A program made the position numbers and the translations under genes. 64,000 nt of DNA. Source: Akkermansia sp. (lineage in GTDB: Bacteria; Verrucomicrobiota; Verrucomicrobiia; Verrucomicrobiales; Akkermansiaceae). Position 1 is the stretch's first letter. Each line of letters opens with the position of its first letter. Below, piece by piece: positions 16,415 through 25,031 of the stretch. The DNA lies in assembly GCA_017415555.1 (NCBI GenBank), contig JAFQGF010000056.1, positions 1-64,000 on the forward strand, written 5' to 3'. The notes under the pieces are model-generated. The model did no database searches. It saw only the letters and a program-made list of their open reading frames with translations, and had not been told where the DNA came from.

Positions 16415-18292
16415 ATGGCAGGCATGAGTATCAGCGGCATGAAGAGAGATGTGGTGATTTTGCGTCTCATTGCTTTGATTTTGCTTGTCGTGATGTGTGT
16501 GTTCAAGCTTTTCCTGACTTTCCGTGGTCTGGATCAGCCGGCTGCGATGGAGCAGGCGCAGATTGCCCGCTCCGTGGCACAGGGAAATGGCTTTGTCACC
16601 AAGAGCCTGCGGCCGGTGGAAGTTGTGACCGCTGCAAACAGGGCCACCCGGGATAACCCGGTGAATTTTACCGATTTCCGCGATTCCTCATACGCTCCGC
16701 TTAATGTAGCGGCCATGGCCGTGGCGCTCAAGCTGACGGGGATGGATGCATTTGATAGTTGCCGCATGGAGGAGGGGGTAGGGTACTTGTATGCCCCGGA
16801 CAGAGTTATAGCAGCGGTGAGTACGCTGTTTTTCATGCTGGCCATGTTGTTGTCCTACCTGCTGGCCGCCCGCTTATTTGACGAGGTGGTAGCGTGTGCG
16901 ACGGTGAGTTTCCTGGTGCTGAGTGATTTATTGCTGCAGTACTCGGTGAGCGGCTTGCCGCAACCGATGATGATGTGTGGCCTGCTGGGAGCGTTGCACT
17001 GCATGCTTACGGCGGTGCGAGTCAATGAGCAGGGGGATTTTCCCGGGGCTCTGCTGTATGTGGGGCTTGCCTTTGGCTGTTGCGGTCTTATGAGCCTGGC
17101 CGGCTGGATGGGGTTGTGGCCGTCCATGGGGCTGCTGGTGTTCTGTTGTCTGTATTTCCGTTCGGCCGGCTCGTATGTTCTGACGGCGGTTCTGGTGTTG
17201 CTGGGTTTCCTGGGCACGTCTGCCGTGCTCAATTATCTGGATTGCGGCTCTGTGCTGGGCAACGCCATGATGGGCTTGTACAACAGCTTCGGCGGAGGGG
17301 AGGAGATGGCCCTGCGCTCGGCCAACCTTTCGTCCACCCCGCTGGATTCCTCCAACTTCGTCCTGCGTTTTCTGGGGTACACATTCGCGCAGCTGCAGGG
17401 GCTGTATGAGAACATGGGCTCCATTATCGTGGTGCCGTTTTTCCTGCTGGCTTTGCTGAACCGCTACCGCAGGGAGGAGGTGCAGGCTGTCAAATGGGCC
17501 GTGTTCTGCATGTGGGCCATATCCTGCGTGGGCATGGCACTGTATGGAGTGGAGAGTCCGGTACATGTATCCCAGCTGGCCGTGCTGTTTGCGCCTCTTT
17601 TCACGGCCTATGGCATTTCGCTGGTGTTTAATTTCCTGGCTCGCCACACGTATGAGGGCGTGACCTTTAATCAGATGCGAGGTCTGGCCATGTTCATCAT
17701 GGTTGTTGTATCGGCTGGGCCGTTCCTTGCCACACTCCCCAAGAACCTGTACCTCGGCATCTGGCTGGGCGATAAGGGCCGCCCGCATTTCCCGCCGTAT
17801 TATCCGCCGGCATTGAATATCAAACTTGCGGATATTACGAATACCAGGGATGTTGTTGTGACGGATCAACCCTGGGCCGTGGCCTGGTATGCCAACAGAA
17901 CAGCTCTGTGGATTCCTACGCGTGTGGAGGATATGGTTACCTTTGTTGAACCCGCCCTGCAGAAGGGTGGGGTGGAGCTGCAGGGCTTCCTTATTACCCC
18001 CAGCTCTCACTCTGCCATCACCACAGAACTGACGGGGGCTCCCGGTGGTATGGCCGGTATTGTCAACAATATGGGCGATTTTGCACCGCTGGCCATGGAG
18101 GGGAAGATTCTTCAACTTGTGCCGCGCCATAATCTGGCGCTGGCGGATTTGTTTGTCGAGTCGGCAGGCGGGAAGGCTCACACCATCACCATGGGGCAGC
18201 TGGTGTCGTCCCGCGGGCGTTTTTCCGAGCGTGTGCCCTTGTTGGGCGCAGAGCTTCTGTACTATGGAAAACCTTCTTCCGGAGAACTTTAA
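16415..18292 (+). CDS. Polytopic membrane protein, possible glycosyltransferase (GT-C type)
   Basis: A 625-residue protein with about ten membrane helices in the first 440 residues and a soluble C-terminal part. An early extracytoplasmic segment follows TM1 (QPAAMEQAQIARSVAQGNGFVT), resembling the Asp/Glu-containing first loop of dolichol-phosphate-mannose/ArnT-like transferases. It lies 23 nt after the regulator and 12 nt before xseB. The family call is tentative and the substrate unknown. Confidence 0.55.
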   Translation: MAGMSISGMKRDVVILRLIALILLVVMCVFKLFLTFRGLDQPAAMEQAQIARSVAQGNGFVTKSLRPVEVVTAANRATRDNPVNFTDFRDSSYAPLNVAAMAVALKLTGMDAFDSCRMEEGVGYLYAPDRVIAAVSTLFFMLAMLLSYLLAARLFDEVVACATVSFLVLSDLLLQYSVSGLPQPMMMCGLLGALHCMLTAVRVNEQGDFPGALLYVGLAFGCCGLMSLAGWMGLWPSMGLLVFCCLYFRSAGSYVLTAVLVLLGFLGTSAVLNYLDCGSVLGNAMMGLYNSFGGGEEMALRSANLSSTPLDSSNFVLRFLGYTFAQLQGLYENMGSIIVVPFFLLALLNRYRREEVQAVKWAVFCMWAISCVGMALYGVESPVHVSQLAVLFAPLFTAYGISLVFNFLARHTYEGVTFNQMRGLAMFIMVVVSAGPFLATLPKNLYLGIWLGDKGRPHFPPYYPPALNIKLADITNTRDVVVTDQPWAVAWYANRTALWIPTRVEDMVTFVEPALQKGGVELQGFLITPSSHSAITTELTGAPGGMAGIVNNMGDFAPLAMEGKILQLVPRHNLALADLFVESAGGKAHTITMGQLVSSRGRFSERVPLLGAELLYYGKPSSGEL

Positions 18293-18304
18293 ACGAAACT
18301 AATC

Positions 18305-18562
18305 ATGCCTGCACGCACCCACAAGGAACAGAAACTCAATTTTGAGCAATCGATGACCCGATTGGAGGAGATAGCCTCCCGTCTGGAGCATCCGGAGACC
18401 GGGCTGGAGGAAACGATTTCTCTGGTGGAGGAAGGGCGCAAGTTGGTGGCCGCCTGCCGTAAACTCCTGGATGATGCGGAACTGAGAATCAAGACGCTGG
18501 ATAATCCGGCTCCTGCTACAGCTAACAAGAAAGACGACGAAGATGGATTTTCCCTCATATAA
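18305..18562 (+). CDS. xseB: Exodeoxyribonuclease VII small subunit
   Basis: XseB (85 residues) pairs with XseA in the single-strand-specific exonuclease VII. The NFEQSMTRLEEIASRLEHPETGLEETISLVEEGRKLVAACRKLLDDAE run is the two-helix signature of the family, and the length is normal. The 3' end overlaps the dxs start by 20 nt. XseA is not in the window. The xseB-dxs linkage is common in bacteria. Confidence 0.94.
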   Translation: MPARTHKEQKLNFEQSMTRLEEIASRLEHPETGLEETISLVEEGRKLVAACRKLLDDAELRIKTLDNPAPATANKKDDEDGFSLI

Positions 18563-20435
18563 ATTGCCGCCCCTGTTGGCGGGGATTCAGACGCCGGAGG
18601 ATTTGAAACGCCTGCCTGCCGAAAAGCTGCCGGAGCTGGCTGCCGAGGTGCGGGAGGTGCTGATACGCACGCTGGCCACCACCGGTGGGCATCTGGCGCC
18701 GAATCTGGGAGTGGTGGAGTTGAGCATTGCGTTGCACCGCGTGTTTGAGACACCACGCGACAAGATACTCTTTGATGTATCCCACCAGTGCTATGTGCAC
18801 AAGATGTTCACCGGTCGCGCTGCTGCTATGGGCACCATCCGTCAGTTCGGGGGGATATCCGGTTTCTGCAAGCGCAGTGAGTCCGAACACGATGCCTTTG
18901 GTGCAGGCCATGCAGGCACGGCTCTTTCCGCCGGTGTGGGGATAGCCTCTGCGCGCGACCTGACCGGGGAGGATTTTAACGTTGTTTCCGTGGTGGGAGA
19001 TGGTGCCTTCACCTGCGGTACCACGCTGGAGGGGCTCAACAGTATTTCCACCACGACACGTAAGTTTATCCTTATTCTCAACGATAATGAGTGGAGTATC
19101 GATAAGAATGTGGGCGCACTTTCCCGTTATTTCTCCTCTCTGCAGGAGACCGATACCTACACATGGCTGCGTGAGCGGGCCAAGAGTTTCATCGAGCGCC
19201 TGGCTGGGCCGGAGATGAAGGAGCAGGCCTCCAAGCTGTTCACTGCTGCCCGGGGGCTCATTACGCCGCTGAGTTTCTTCCGCCAGCTTGGGCTCACCTA
19301 TTACGGCCCCATCGATGGGCATGATATTCCCCGCCTGGAGAAGGTGCTGCGCATTGCAGCCCACAGCAACGAGCCGGTAGTGCTGCATGTCATTACCCAG
19401 AAGGGGCGGGGGTTTGAGCCGGCTGCCAGCAATCCCACCAAGTTCCACGGTGTAGGTAAGTATGATGTTACCAACGGTGCCACGCCTTCTGCGCCTACTA
19501 TTACCTATTCCGAGACTTTCGGGCGCTGCCTCTCGCAGCTTGCGGAGAAGGACTCCCGCATCACGGCTATTACAGCGGCCATGCCCAGTGGTACGCGCCT
19601 GGATATTTTCCGCTCCCGTTTCCCCCGGCGTTTCTTCGATGTGGGTATTGCAGAGGAGCACGCTGCCATTTTTGCCTGCGGGCAGGCTACCCAGGGGCTT
19701 AAACCCTATCTGGCCATATACTCCACGTTCATGCAGCGCTGTGTGGATATGATACAGCACGATGCGGCTCTGCAGAGCCTGCCTGTGCGATTCTGTATGG
19801 ACCGCGCCGGTTTGTCGCCGGATGACGGGCCGACGCACCATGGGCTGTTCGATATCAGCATGATGCGCTGCATTCCCAATCTCATCATGATGCAACCCAA
19901 GGATGAGGCCGAGTTTTGCCACATGCTGGCTACGATGCAGGGCATCAATCACTGCCCCAGTGTTATCCGCTACCCGCGCGGCGCCGGTGAGGGCGTTTCT
20001 CTGCCGGAGGAGCCGGTGGCTTTGCCCATTGGCAAGGCGGAGGTGCTGGCCGCCGAGGGCGAAGTGGCCCTGCTGGCACTGGGCAACATGAACAGCGTGG
20101 CCGCGCAGGTGCGCGCATTGTTGGCAGAGCAGGGCGTGCCGTGTGCCCACATCAATGCGCGCTTCATTAAACCGCTTGACACAGAGTGCCTGTACCGCTA
20201 TGCGAAGCAGTGCCGCCTGGTGGTGACGCTGGAGGACCACTGCATTGCGGGTGGCTTTGGCAGTGCCGTGCAGGAATCCCTCAATGAAGCCGGCATCGGC
20301 ACGCCTGTGCTGCGCATCGGCTGGGGGGATACATTTGTGGAGCATGGCAGCCTGCAGCAGCTGCGTGCCAAACATGGCCTTACCCCACAGGCGATTGCCG
20401 CAAAGATTAAATCTCAGCTTTCCACCGAATCATGA
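18543..20435 (+). CDS. dxs: 1-deoxy-D-xylulose-5-phosphate synthase
   Basis: Dxs condenses pyruvate and glyceraldehyde 3-phosphate with thiamine diphosphate, the entry step of the MEP isoprenoid pathway. The 630 residues show GGHLAPNLGVVELSIALH (about 48-65), the active-site SHQCYVHKMFTGR (about 80), the ThDP motif GDGAFTCGTTLEGLN (about 151-165) and catalytic Glu in VGIAEEHAAIFACG (about 368). The C-terminal transketolase domain includes DHCIAGGFGSAV. Translation is coupled to xseB by overlap. Confidence 0.97.
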   Translation: MDFPSYKLPPLLAGIQTPEDLKRLPAEKLPELAAEVREVLIRTLATTGGHLAPNLGVVELSIALHRVFETPRDKILFDVSHQCYVHKMFTGRAAAMGTIRQFGGISGFCKRSESEHDAFGAGHAGTALSAGVGIASARDLTGEDFNVVSVVGDGAFTCGTTLEGLNSISTTTRKFILILNDNEWSIDKNVGALSRYFSSLQETDTYTWLRERAKSFIERLAGPEMKEQASKLFTAARGLITPLSFFRQLGLTYYGPIDGHDIPRLEKVLRIAAHSNEPVVLHVITQKGRGFEPAASNPTKFHGVGKYDVTNGATPSAPTITYSETFGRCLSQLAEKDSRITAITAAMPSGTRLDIFRSRFPRRFFDVGIAEEHAAIFACGQATQGLKPYLAIYSTFMQRCVDMIQHDAALQSLPVRFCMDRAGLSPDDGPTHHGLFDISMMRCIPNLIMMQPKDEAEFCHMLATMQGINHCPSVIRYPRGAGEGVSLPEEPVALPIGKAEVLAAEGEVALLALGNMNSVAAQVRALLAEQGVPCAHINARFIKPLDTECLYRYAKQCRLVVTLEDHCIAGGFGSAVQESLNEAGIGTPVLRIGWGDTFVEHGSLQQLRAKHGLTPQAIAAKIKSQLSTES

Positions 20436-21187
20436 AATCGACCTTCCTCATCCTGCTTCTGTCAGCGTCATCTGTACTGATGGCGCAAGAAATTCTGTCC
20501 ACTACTGCCGGTGATACCCAGACATCTGAGTCGCAGCAGGCGCAGCTTGCAGAATGGGTGCGGGAGCTTTCCAATCTGCCGCCCGAGCAGCGTGCCCATT
20601 ATACGGAGGCTTTTGCCAAGGCCAAGCAGGCATACGCCCGAGGTTCTCTGGCGGAGTGTGATAGCCACCTCAATACCTGCGAACTCTACACAACAAGCAA
20701 CCCGAACGTGTGGAATCTGCGTGCCAGCGTCCTTATTTCGCAACGCAAGTTTGACGAAGCTCTGCCTCTGCTGGAGCGGGTCCGCAGCGAGAACCGGCAG
20801 GATGCCGTGGCAAATCTCTCGTTTTCCCTGCTTTATCTGGGGGCCGGTGAGTATTCCAAATGCCTGGAGGAGACGACTGCCCTCATTGAAACCCTGCGCT
20901 ACAGCAATATGGAGCAGCTGGTGCACAGCCTCAGGTTCCGCCGTATGCTCTGCTACATCATGCTGGGGAAGGAGGACGAGGCCCGCGCGGAAGTGGCAGA
21001 TATCGGCCCGTTGGATGATTCTCCGCTATACTACTACAGCCAGGCTGTGTTTTCTCTGCAGGCCGGCGACAGGCGTGCTGCTCAGCGAGATATGAACGCG
21101 GCAGATACGATATATGCCAGTGTGGGCTATATTCCCGCCTACAAACAGGCCCTCGAGTTCTCGGGGATTCTGGCGACGGCCCCATGA
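20432..21187 (+). CDS. Exported TPR-repeat protein
   Basis: The product has 251 residues. A signal peptide (MKSTFLILLLSASSVLMAQ) is followed by at least four tetratricopeptide-like helix pairs, for example AYARGSLAECDSHLNTCELYTTSNPNVWNLRASVLISQRKFDEALPLLERV in the first half. Such proteins act as scaffolds in the periplasm. Start and stop overlap dxs and recO by 4 nt, so the three genes are coupled. The partner is unknown. Confidence 0.75.
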   Translation: MKSTFLILLLSASSVLMAQEILSTTAGDTQTSESQQAQLAEWVRELSNLPPEQRAHYTEAFAKAKQAYARGSLAECDSHLNTCELYTTSNPNVWNLRASVLISQRKFDEALPLLERVRSENRQDAVANLSFSLLYLGAGEYSKCLEETTALIETLRYSNMEQLVHSLRFRRMLCYIMLGKEDEARAEVADIGPLDDSPLYYYSQAVFSLQAGDRRAAQRDMNAADTIYASVGYIPAYKQALEFSGILATAP

Positions 21188-21714
21188 AGGAGCGAGAACA
21201 GGGCTGCATTCTGCGGCTCAGTCCGCTTGGCGACTACGGACTCATTGTGACTTGGTGCACCGCCGGCCACGGTGTGTTGCGTACGGCTGCCCGCAATGCC
21301 CGAAAGCCCGGTAGCGATTTTACCGGTCGCCTGGATTTATTTCATGAGTGTGAGCTAGTGTTTTCCACCCCGGCACGGGGAGATTTGGCCACGCTGCATT
21401 CGGCAGAGCTGCTCCAGCCGCGCCTGGCTCTGCGGCAGAGCCTGCTGCAGTTGCGCCTCTGCAGCTACATGGCCAACCTCCTGTTGGCTACGGTGGAACC
21501 CGGTGCTCCCGGCGAGGAATGGCACAAACTTATGGCCGGGGCTCTGGACTATGTGGCGCAGAATCCGCCCCGGGCCGCCATTCTGTACCATTTCGAGAAA
21601 CGCCTGGCTGCCCTGCATGGTATCCATACCCCGGCTATGCCGCCTCATGCGGCTCTGCTGCAGCATTTCTCCCATCTCCCGGCCGGCAGAGCAGAACTGC
21701 TGGAAGCCCTTTGA
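21184..21714 (+). CDS. recO: DNA repair protein RecO (short form)
   Basis: RecO helps RecR load RecA on gapped DNA. The N-terminal OB-fold signature is clear: CILRLSPLGDYGLIVTWCTAGHGVLRTAARNARKPGSDFTGRLDLFHECELVF (about 8-60), followed by an all-helical domain. At 176 residues it is shorter than the usual 230-260 and lacks an obvious zinc-binding Cys set. This is the last gene of the block and ends before a terminator. Confidence 0.8.
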   Translation: MKEREQGCILRLSPLGDYGLIVTWCTAGHGVLRTAARNARKPGSDFTGRLDLFHECELVFSTPARGDLATLHSAELLQPRLALRQSLLQLRLCSYMANLLLATVEPGAPGEEWHKLMAGALDYVAQNPPRAAILYHFEKRLAALHGIHTPAMPPHAALLQHFSHLPAGRAELLEAL

Positions 21715-21761
21715 GCGTCTTGCGTTCCGGCACCTTGTATAGCGGGGGTGGTAGCTACAGC

Positions 21762-21786
21762 AAAGCCCTGCGGGATGCAGGGCTTT
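21762..21786. terminator. Terminator between convergent recO and porin genes
   Basis: AAAGCCCTGC pairs with GCAGGGCTTT around GGGAT. It separates the plus-strand block from the minus-strand porin operon and could serve both. Confidence 0.8.
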
Positions 21787-21811
21787 GGTGAATACAGTGG
21801 TGCTGGGGGAA

Positions 21812-23101
21812 TCAGAAGTTCCAACGCACGGCAGTGGTGAATTCCCAGCCGTTGTAGCAGTCTGCACCGTCTTTGCGGGCTGTGGTGTACTCTGCGCCGA
21901 ACATAATTTTGGCAGCGTGTTTGTTCTTGGCAGAGGCATACACGTTGGCACCCACATAGAAAGAATGGAGGCTGTCCACCCAGGAGGGGGCGGTAGTCTG
22001 TGTGCAGATGTAGCGGTCTCCCCCCAGCTTGCAGGCATCCTTGCCCATCATGCCGGTGTAGCGGCAGACGAGGTCCACGTGCGGAGTGAGGGAGTAGACG
22101 GGCTGAATCTCCCAGCCCAGGTTTTTGGAACCTGCGGCACTCAGGGGCTCGAAGGCGGTAATGACGTTGGTGAGCACAGAGAATTTGTCCCACTTGTACT
22201 CGTAGCCTACAGAGAGGGCATCCTGGAAGCCGGCACCATAGTTGTTGGCACCGGGCTTACGCTTGCTGTGGTAGGCGTTGTTGAAGTCGTGCAGGTATTC
22301 TGCGGAGACGGCGTGGTAGCCGTGCTCGCTCACGTTGAATTTGTGTGTACCGCCGATGATGGCGAAGCATTTGTCCTCCCAGCCGAACTCGCCCTTAAAG
22401 CCTTTGCCGTCGCCGTACACATCGCTGTGGCCCGCGTTTTTGCTGGAGCTGGCGCGGTCGTTGGCAAAGAGCTGTACAAAGAGGTGGTTCTTTTTGTCGG
22501 GCTTATAGTCCAGCTCAATACCCCAGTTGGTGTCCAGACCAAACTGATTGGAGATGAGGGAACGCTCTACGGTCATAATCTCCGCATTGGAGATGCGCAG
22601 GTCGCTGGTGAACTTGTGGGCGAACTTGCCGGCACGCATGGTCAAGCCATCGACTGCCTTGATTTTCTGCTGTACGTAGATATCGTAGAAGTCGGTGTAG
22701 GTGAAGTTGCGCTTGGTGCGACCGGCGGGGTAGGTGCTGCGGGTGGGCAGGCCACCGATGCGCAGGTAGGCGTGCAGACGAGTGTCGGTCTCCAAGTCGA
22801 TGTTTACGCCCAGCCAGCTGCGACGGAACTCGCTATTGAAGGGGCTGGCACCATCCTTGAGGTGCAGGCCGTTGCTGCCGTTGGGCTGTACAACAGCCAT
22901 CTGCCACTGCTCGCGCCACTGGAAGCTGACCTTCTGTACAAAGGTATCCTTGTTGTCGTATACTACGAGGGCTTTCTTCACGGCGTCCGTCCAGTCTGTA
23001 GTGGCCGGGGCGGCGGTTGTGACAGGTACTGCTGTGGTGAGCTCGCCTGCAAATACAGGCATGGCCGCGAGGGCGGCCATAGCAAGGTTGAGGGGTTTCA
23101 T
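21812..23101 (-). CDS. Outer-membrane porin of the OprO/OprP type
   Basis: The 429-residue product has a signal peptide (MKPLNLAMAALAAMPVFA) and alternating aromatic/polar strands ending in the C-terminal Phe (TAVRWNF) read by the BAM machinery. The RRSWLGVNIDLETDTRLHAYLRIGG and MRAGKFAHKFTSDLRISNAEIMTVERSLISNQ segments match those of the second porin at 30.5 kb (GKHKPAYMAEYRTSSAKLITMERSMLVNQ), so the two are paralogues. It is the last gene of the minus-strand operon, 5 nt after the response regulator. The substrate may be an anion. Confidence 0.8.
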   Translation of the reverse strand: MKPLNLAMAALAAMPVFAGELTTAVPVTTAAPATTDWTDAVKKALVVYDNKDTFVQKVSFQWREQWQMAVVQPNGSNGLHLKDGASPFNSEFRRSWLGVNIDLETDTRLHAYLRIGGLPTRSTYPAGRTKRNFTYTDFYDIYVQQKIKAVDGLTMRAGKFAHKFTSDLRISNAEIMTVERSLISNQFGLDTNWGIELDYKPDKKNHLFVQLFANDRASSSKNAGHSDVYGDGKGFKGEFGWEDKCFAIIGGTHKFNVSEHGYHAVSAEYLHDFNNAYHSKRKPGANNYGAGFQDALSVGYEYKWDKFSVLTNVITAFEPLSAAGSKNLGWEIQPVYSLTPHVDLVCRYTGMMGKDACKLGGDRYICTQTTAPSWVDSLHSFYVGANVYASAKNKHAAKIMFGAEYTTARKDGADCYNGWEFTTAVRWNF

Positions 23102-23106
23102 GTTTC

Positions 23107-23580
23107 TCAGCGAAGTTTTGCGAAGAGCGTGGGTTGGTCGAGGATGCTCATGTACTCCGTGTGGTCGATGCCGGCATCGATGATGTAGAGAGTGAGCAGC
23201 TTCTTAACAATGGCTAGCAGCTTTTCAGGCTGCCAGGGCTTTTCGACGTAGTTGTCGATGTGGCCATCGTTAATCGCATTAATGGTGTCGGCGTGGGTGG
23301 CCTGGCCGGTGAGCAGGACCTTGCGGGTCTTGGCGAAGCGGCGGTCGGAGGCAACCTTGGCCAGCAGCTCCGTGCCGTTGGCACCGGGCATCACCTGGTC
23401 GGAGATGACGATGCCTACATAATCGCCATCGTCGTCAATCTGCTCCATAAGGTTCAGGCAGTCCTCCACGCCGGAGGCTTCCTCCAGGCGGATGAGGGGG
23501 GTGAGCGGACGGAGGTCTCTCATGACGGAGTCCAGCACTTCCTGCTGGTCGTCTACGCAAATGATGTTAATCGTTTCCAT
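23107..23580 (-). CDS. Receiver-only response regulator
   Basis: The 157 residues form a single CheY-like receiver. The acidic pair is at D10-D11 (ICVDDQQEV), the phospho-acceptor is D61 in VISDQVMPG, the conserved Thr is in VLLTGQ and the Lys in VEKPWQPE. The DQVMPGANG and KPW motifs are those of RpfG/HD-GYP-type receivers. It has no output domain, so it probably acts by protein contact. The first 14 nt overlap the kinase gene. Confidence 0.9.
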   Translation of the reverse strand: METINIICVDDQQEVLDSVMRDLRPLTPLIRLEEASGVEDCLNLMEQIDDDGDYVGIVISDQVMPGANGTELLAKVASDRRFAKTRKVLLTGQATHADTINAINDGHIDNYVEKPWQPEKLLAIVKKLLTLYIIDAGIDHTEYMSILDQPTLFAKLR

Positions 23581-25009
23581 GGATTTGAGTGGTGGGAAGG
23601 TTAATGGTGAAGGTTGTTTCTGTTTCGTTGCTGGTAAGCTCGATGGTGCCTCCGTAGCTGTCTACCAGGCGGCGGACAATGGAGAGCCCCAGGCCGAGCC
23701 CGAAGTCCAGCCCGAGCTTCTTGGTGGTGAAGTTCGGGTTGAAGATTTTCTCGTGTATCTCCTCCGGGATAGGCGGTCCGTTGTTGGAGATGGCCACACG
23801 CACATATTCCGTGGGCAGCAGGTCGAGCCCCTCTGCGTGGAACGTGCTGGTGGAGATGCGTACGGTGGGAGCGGGTGTATTGGCCTGCTGCATGGCATCG
23901 TACGCGTTGTTGATGATGTTGGTCCAAATCTGCACCAACTCCGTGAGGTCGGCCGTGAGGAGAGGGCAGGGGCCCAGCTCGGTTTCGACCGTGATGTGTT
24001 TGAGTTTGTTGGTGAGGAGGTTCATGGCGTCGTTGACGCTTTCGCGTACGTCCACGCCTTCTTGTCGGGTGGAATTACCGCCTCCCAATAGTTTGACGGC
24101 ACGCACAATGCCGGTAGCGTGTTTAGCGGCTACCTGCAGGTCGCGCATATCGTGCCCCAGTTCCCAGAAGCTGTAGTTGTTGCGGACATGCTTCACAAAA
24201 TCCGGGCCGAACTTCACGAGTGTCTTGGTGTCCGGAATGATGTGCGCAAGCACTTTGGCCGCCGGCTGGGGCAGGTTGAGCTCTCGCTCCCACTTGCGGG
24301 CGATGGCACGCAGCTCGCTGGCGGCGGTGAAGCTCGTGTCATCATATCCGTAGCGGAAGAGCTGCGAGTTATATTTGTTATCCTCTGCGAGGAATTTTTC
24401 CAGATGTTCGGCCACGAATTCAGTACGGCGAGTAATGACGCCCACGGCGTTGTTGAGCTCGTGAGCAATACCTGCCGAAAGCTGGCCAAGGGTGGCCGCC
24501 ATTTCCGAGCGGTGCAGGAGTCTCTGCGCTTCCTCCTTGGCCGAGGCATGCACAAAGATACGCATGTTACGAGCCGCCAGCTCATGCACCAGCACCGGGA
24601 TGAACTGGTGCTCAAAGCTGCCGTATTTTTCCGGTTCTACAGCCTGTGTTGTGTCGTCCACATAGGCCAGGCGAGTGTCTTTCAGCGCCACAATCTCGTT
24701 GGAACTGCGGAACGCGCGGGAGAAGAAAGCCTGCACGCAGACGTAGGAGCCCACGCCGGCGCGGAATACCTCGTGCTTGCGTGTGGCTACCTCGGCGGGG
24801 AGCTCTGTGCCGGGCACCATTTCTGCCTGTCGATAGGCTACCAGTTCGCCTTCCAGCACGAGGTAGATGCGGTGGCACTCCTCGTCCTGCTGCACTACCG
24901 TATCACCCTTGGCGAACTCGACGGTTCGTCCGGCGTCGCTGAAGTAGACTTGGTTAAGTCTTTCCAGCGGCTCCAGGATGTGCTCTGGCAGTGGCAGCAG
25001 GACGCTCAT
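23567..25009 (-). CDS. Sensor histidine kinase with N-terminal cNMP-binding-like domain
   Basis: The protein has 480 residues from the start at 25009 (MSVLLPLPEHILEPL). Residues about 15-125 look like a cyclic-nucleotide-binding beta-barrel (FAKGDTVVQQDEECHRIYLVLEGEL). The H-box at H183 (GQLSAGIAHELNN) and the ATP domain with N, G1 and G2 boxes (IWTNIINNAYDAM, GLDFGLGLGLSIVRRLV) follow. No membrane segment is seen, so sensing is cytoplasmic. The longer start at 25054 would overlap the transporter gene. The cognate partner is the downstream receiver. Confidence 0.88.
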   Translation of the reverse strand: MSVLLPLPEHILEPLERLNQVYFSDAGRTVEFAKGDTVVQQDEECHRIYLVLEGELVAYRQAEMVPGTELPAEVATRKHEVFRAGVGSYVCVQAFFSRAFRSSNEIVALKDTRLAYVDDTTQAVEPEKYGSFEHQFIPVLVHELAARNMRIFVHASAKEEAQRLLHRSEMAATLGQLSAGIAHELNNAVGVITRRTEFVAEHLEKFLAEDNKYNSQLFRYGYDDTSFTAASELRAIARKWERELNLPQPAAKVLAHIIPDTKTLVKFGPDFVKHVRNNYSFWELGHDMRDLQVAAKHATGIVRAVKLLGGGNSTRQEGVDVRESVNDAMNLLTNKLKHITVETELGPCPLLTADLTELVQIWTNIINNAYDAMQQANTPAPTVRISTSTFHAEGLDLLPTEYVRVAISNNGPPIPEEIHEKIFNPNFTTKKLGLDFGLGLGLSIVRRLVDSYGGTIELTSNETETTFTINLPTTQIHGND

Positions 25010-25031
25010 GTGCGGAGTGGGTTTTAGATGT

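Noticed and set aside
18555-20375. A 606-codon open frame antisense to dxs
   Set aside because: It lies wholly opposite a clear dxs gene, is rich in His, Gln and Arg as GC-driven shadows are, and has no recognisable domain.
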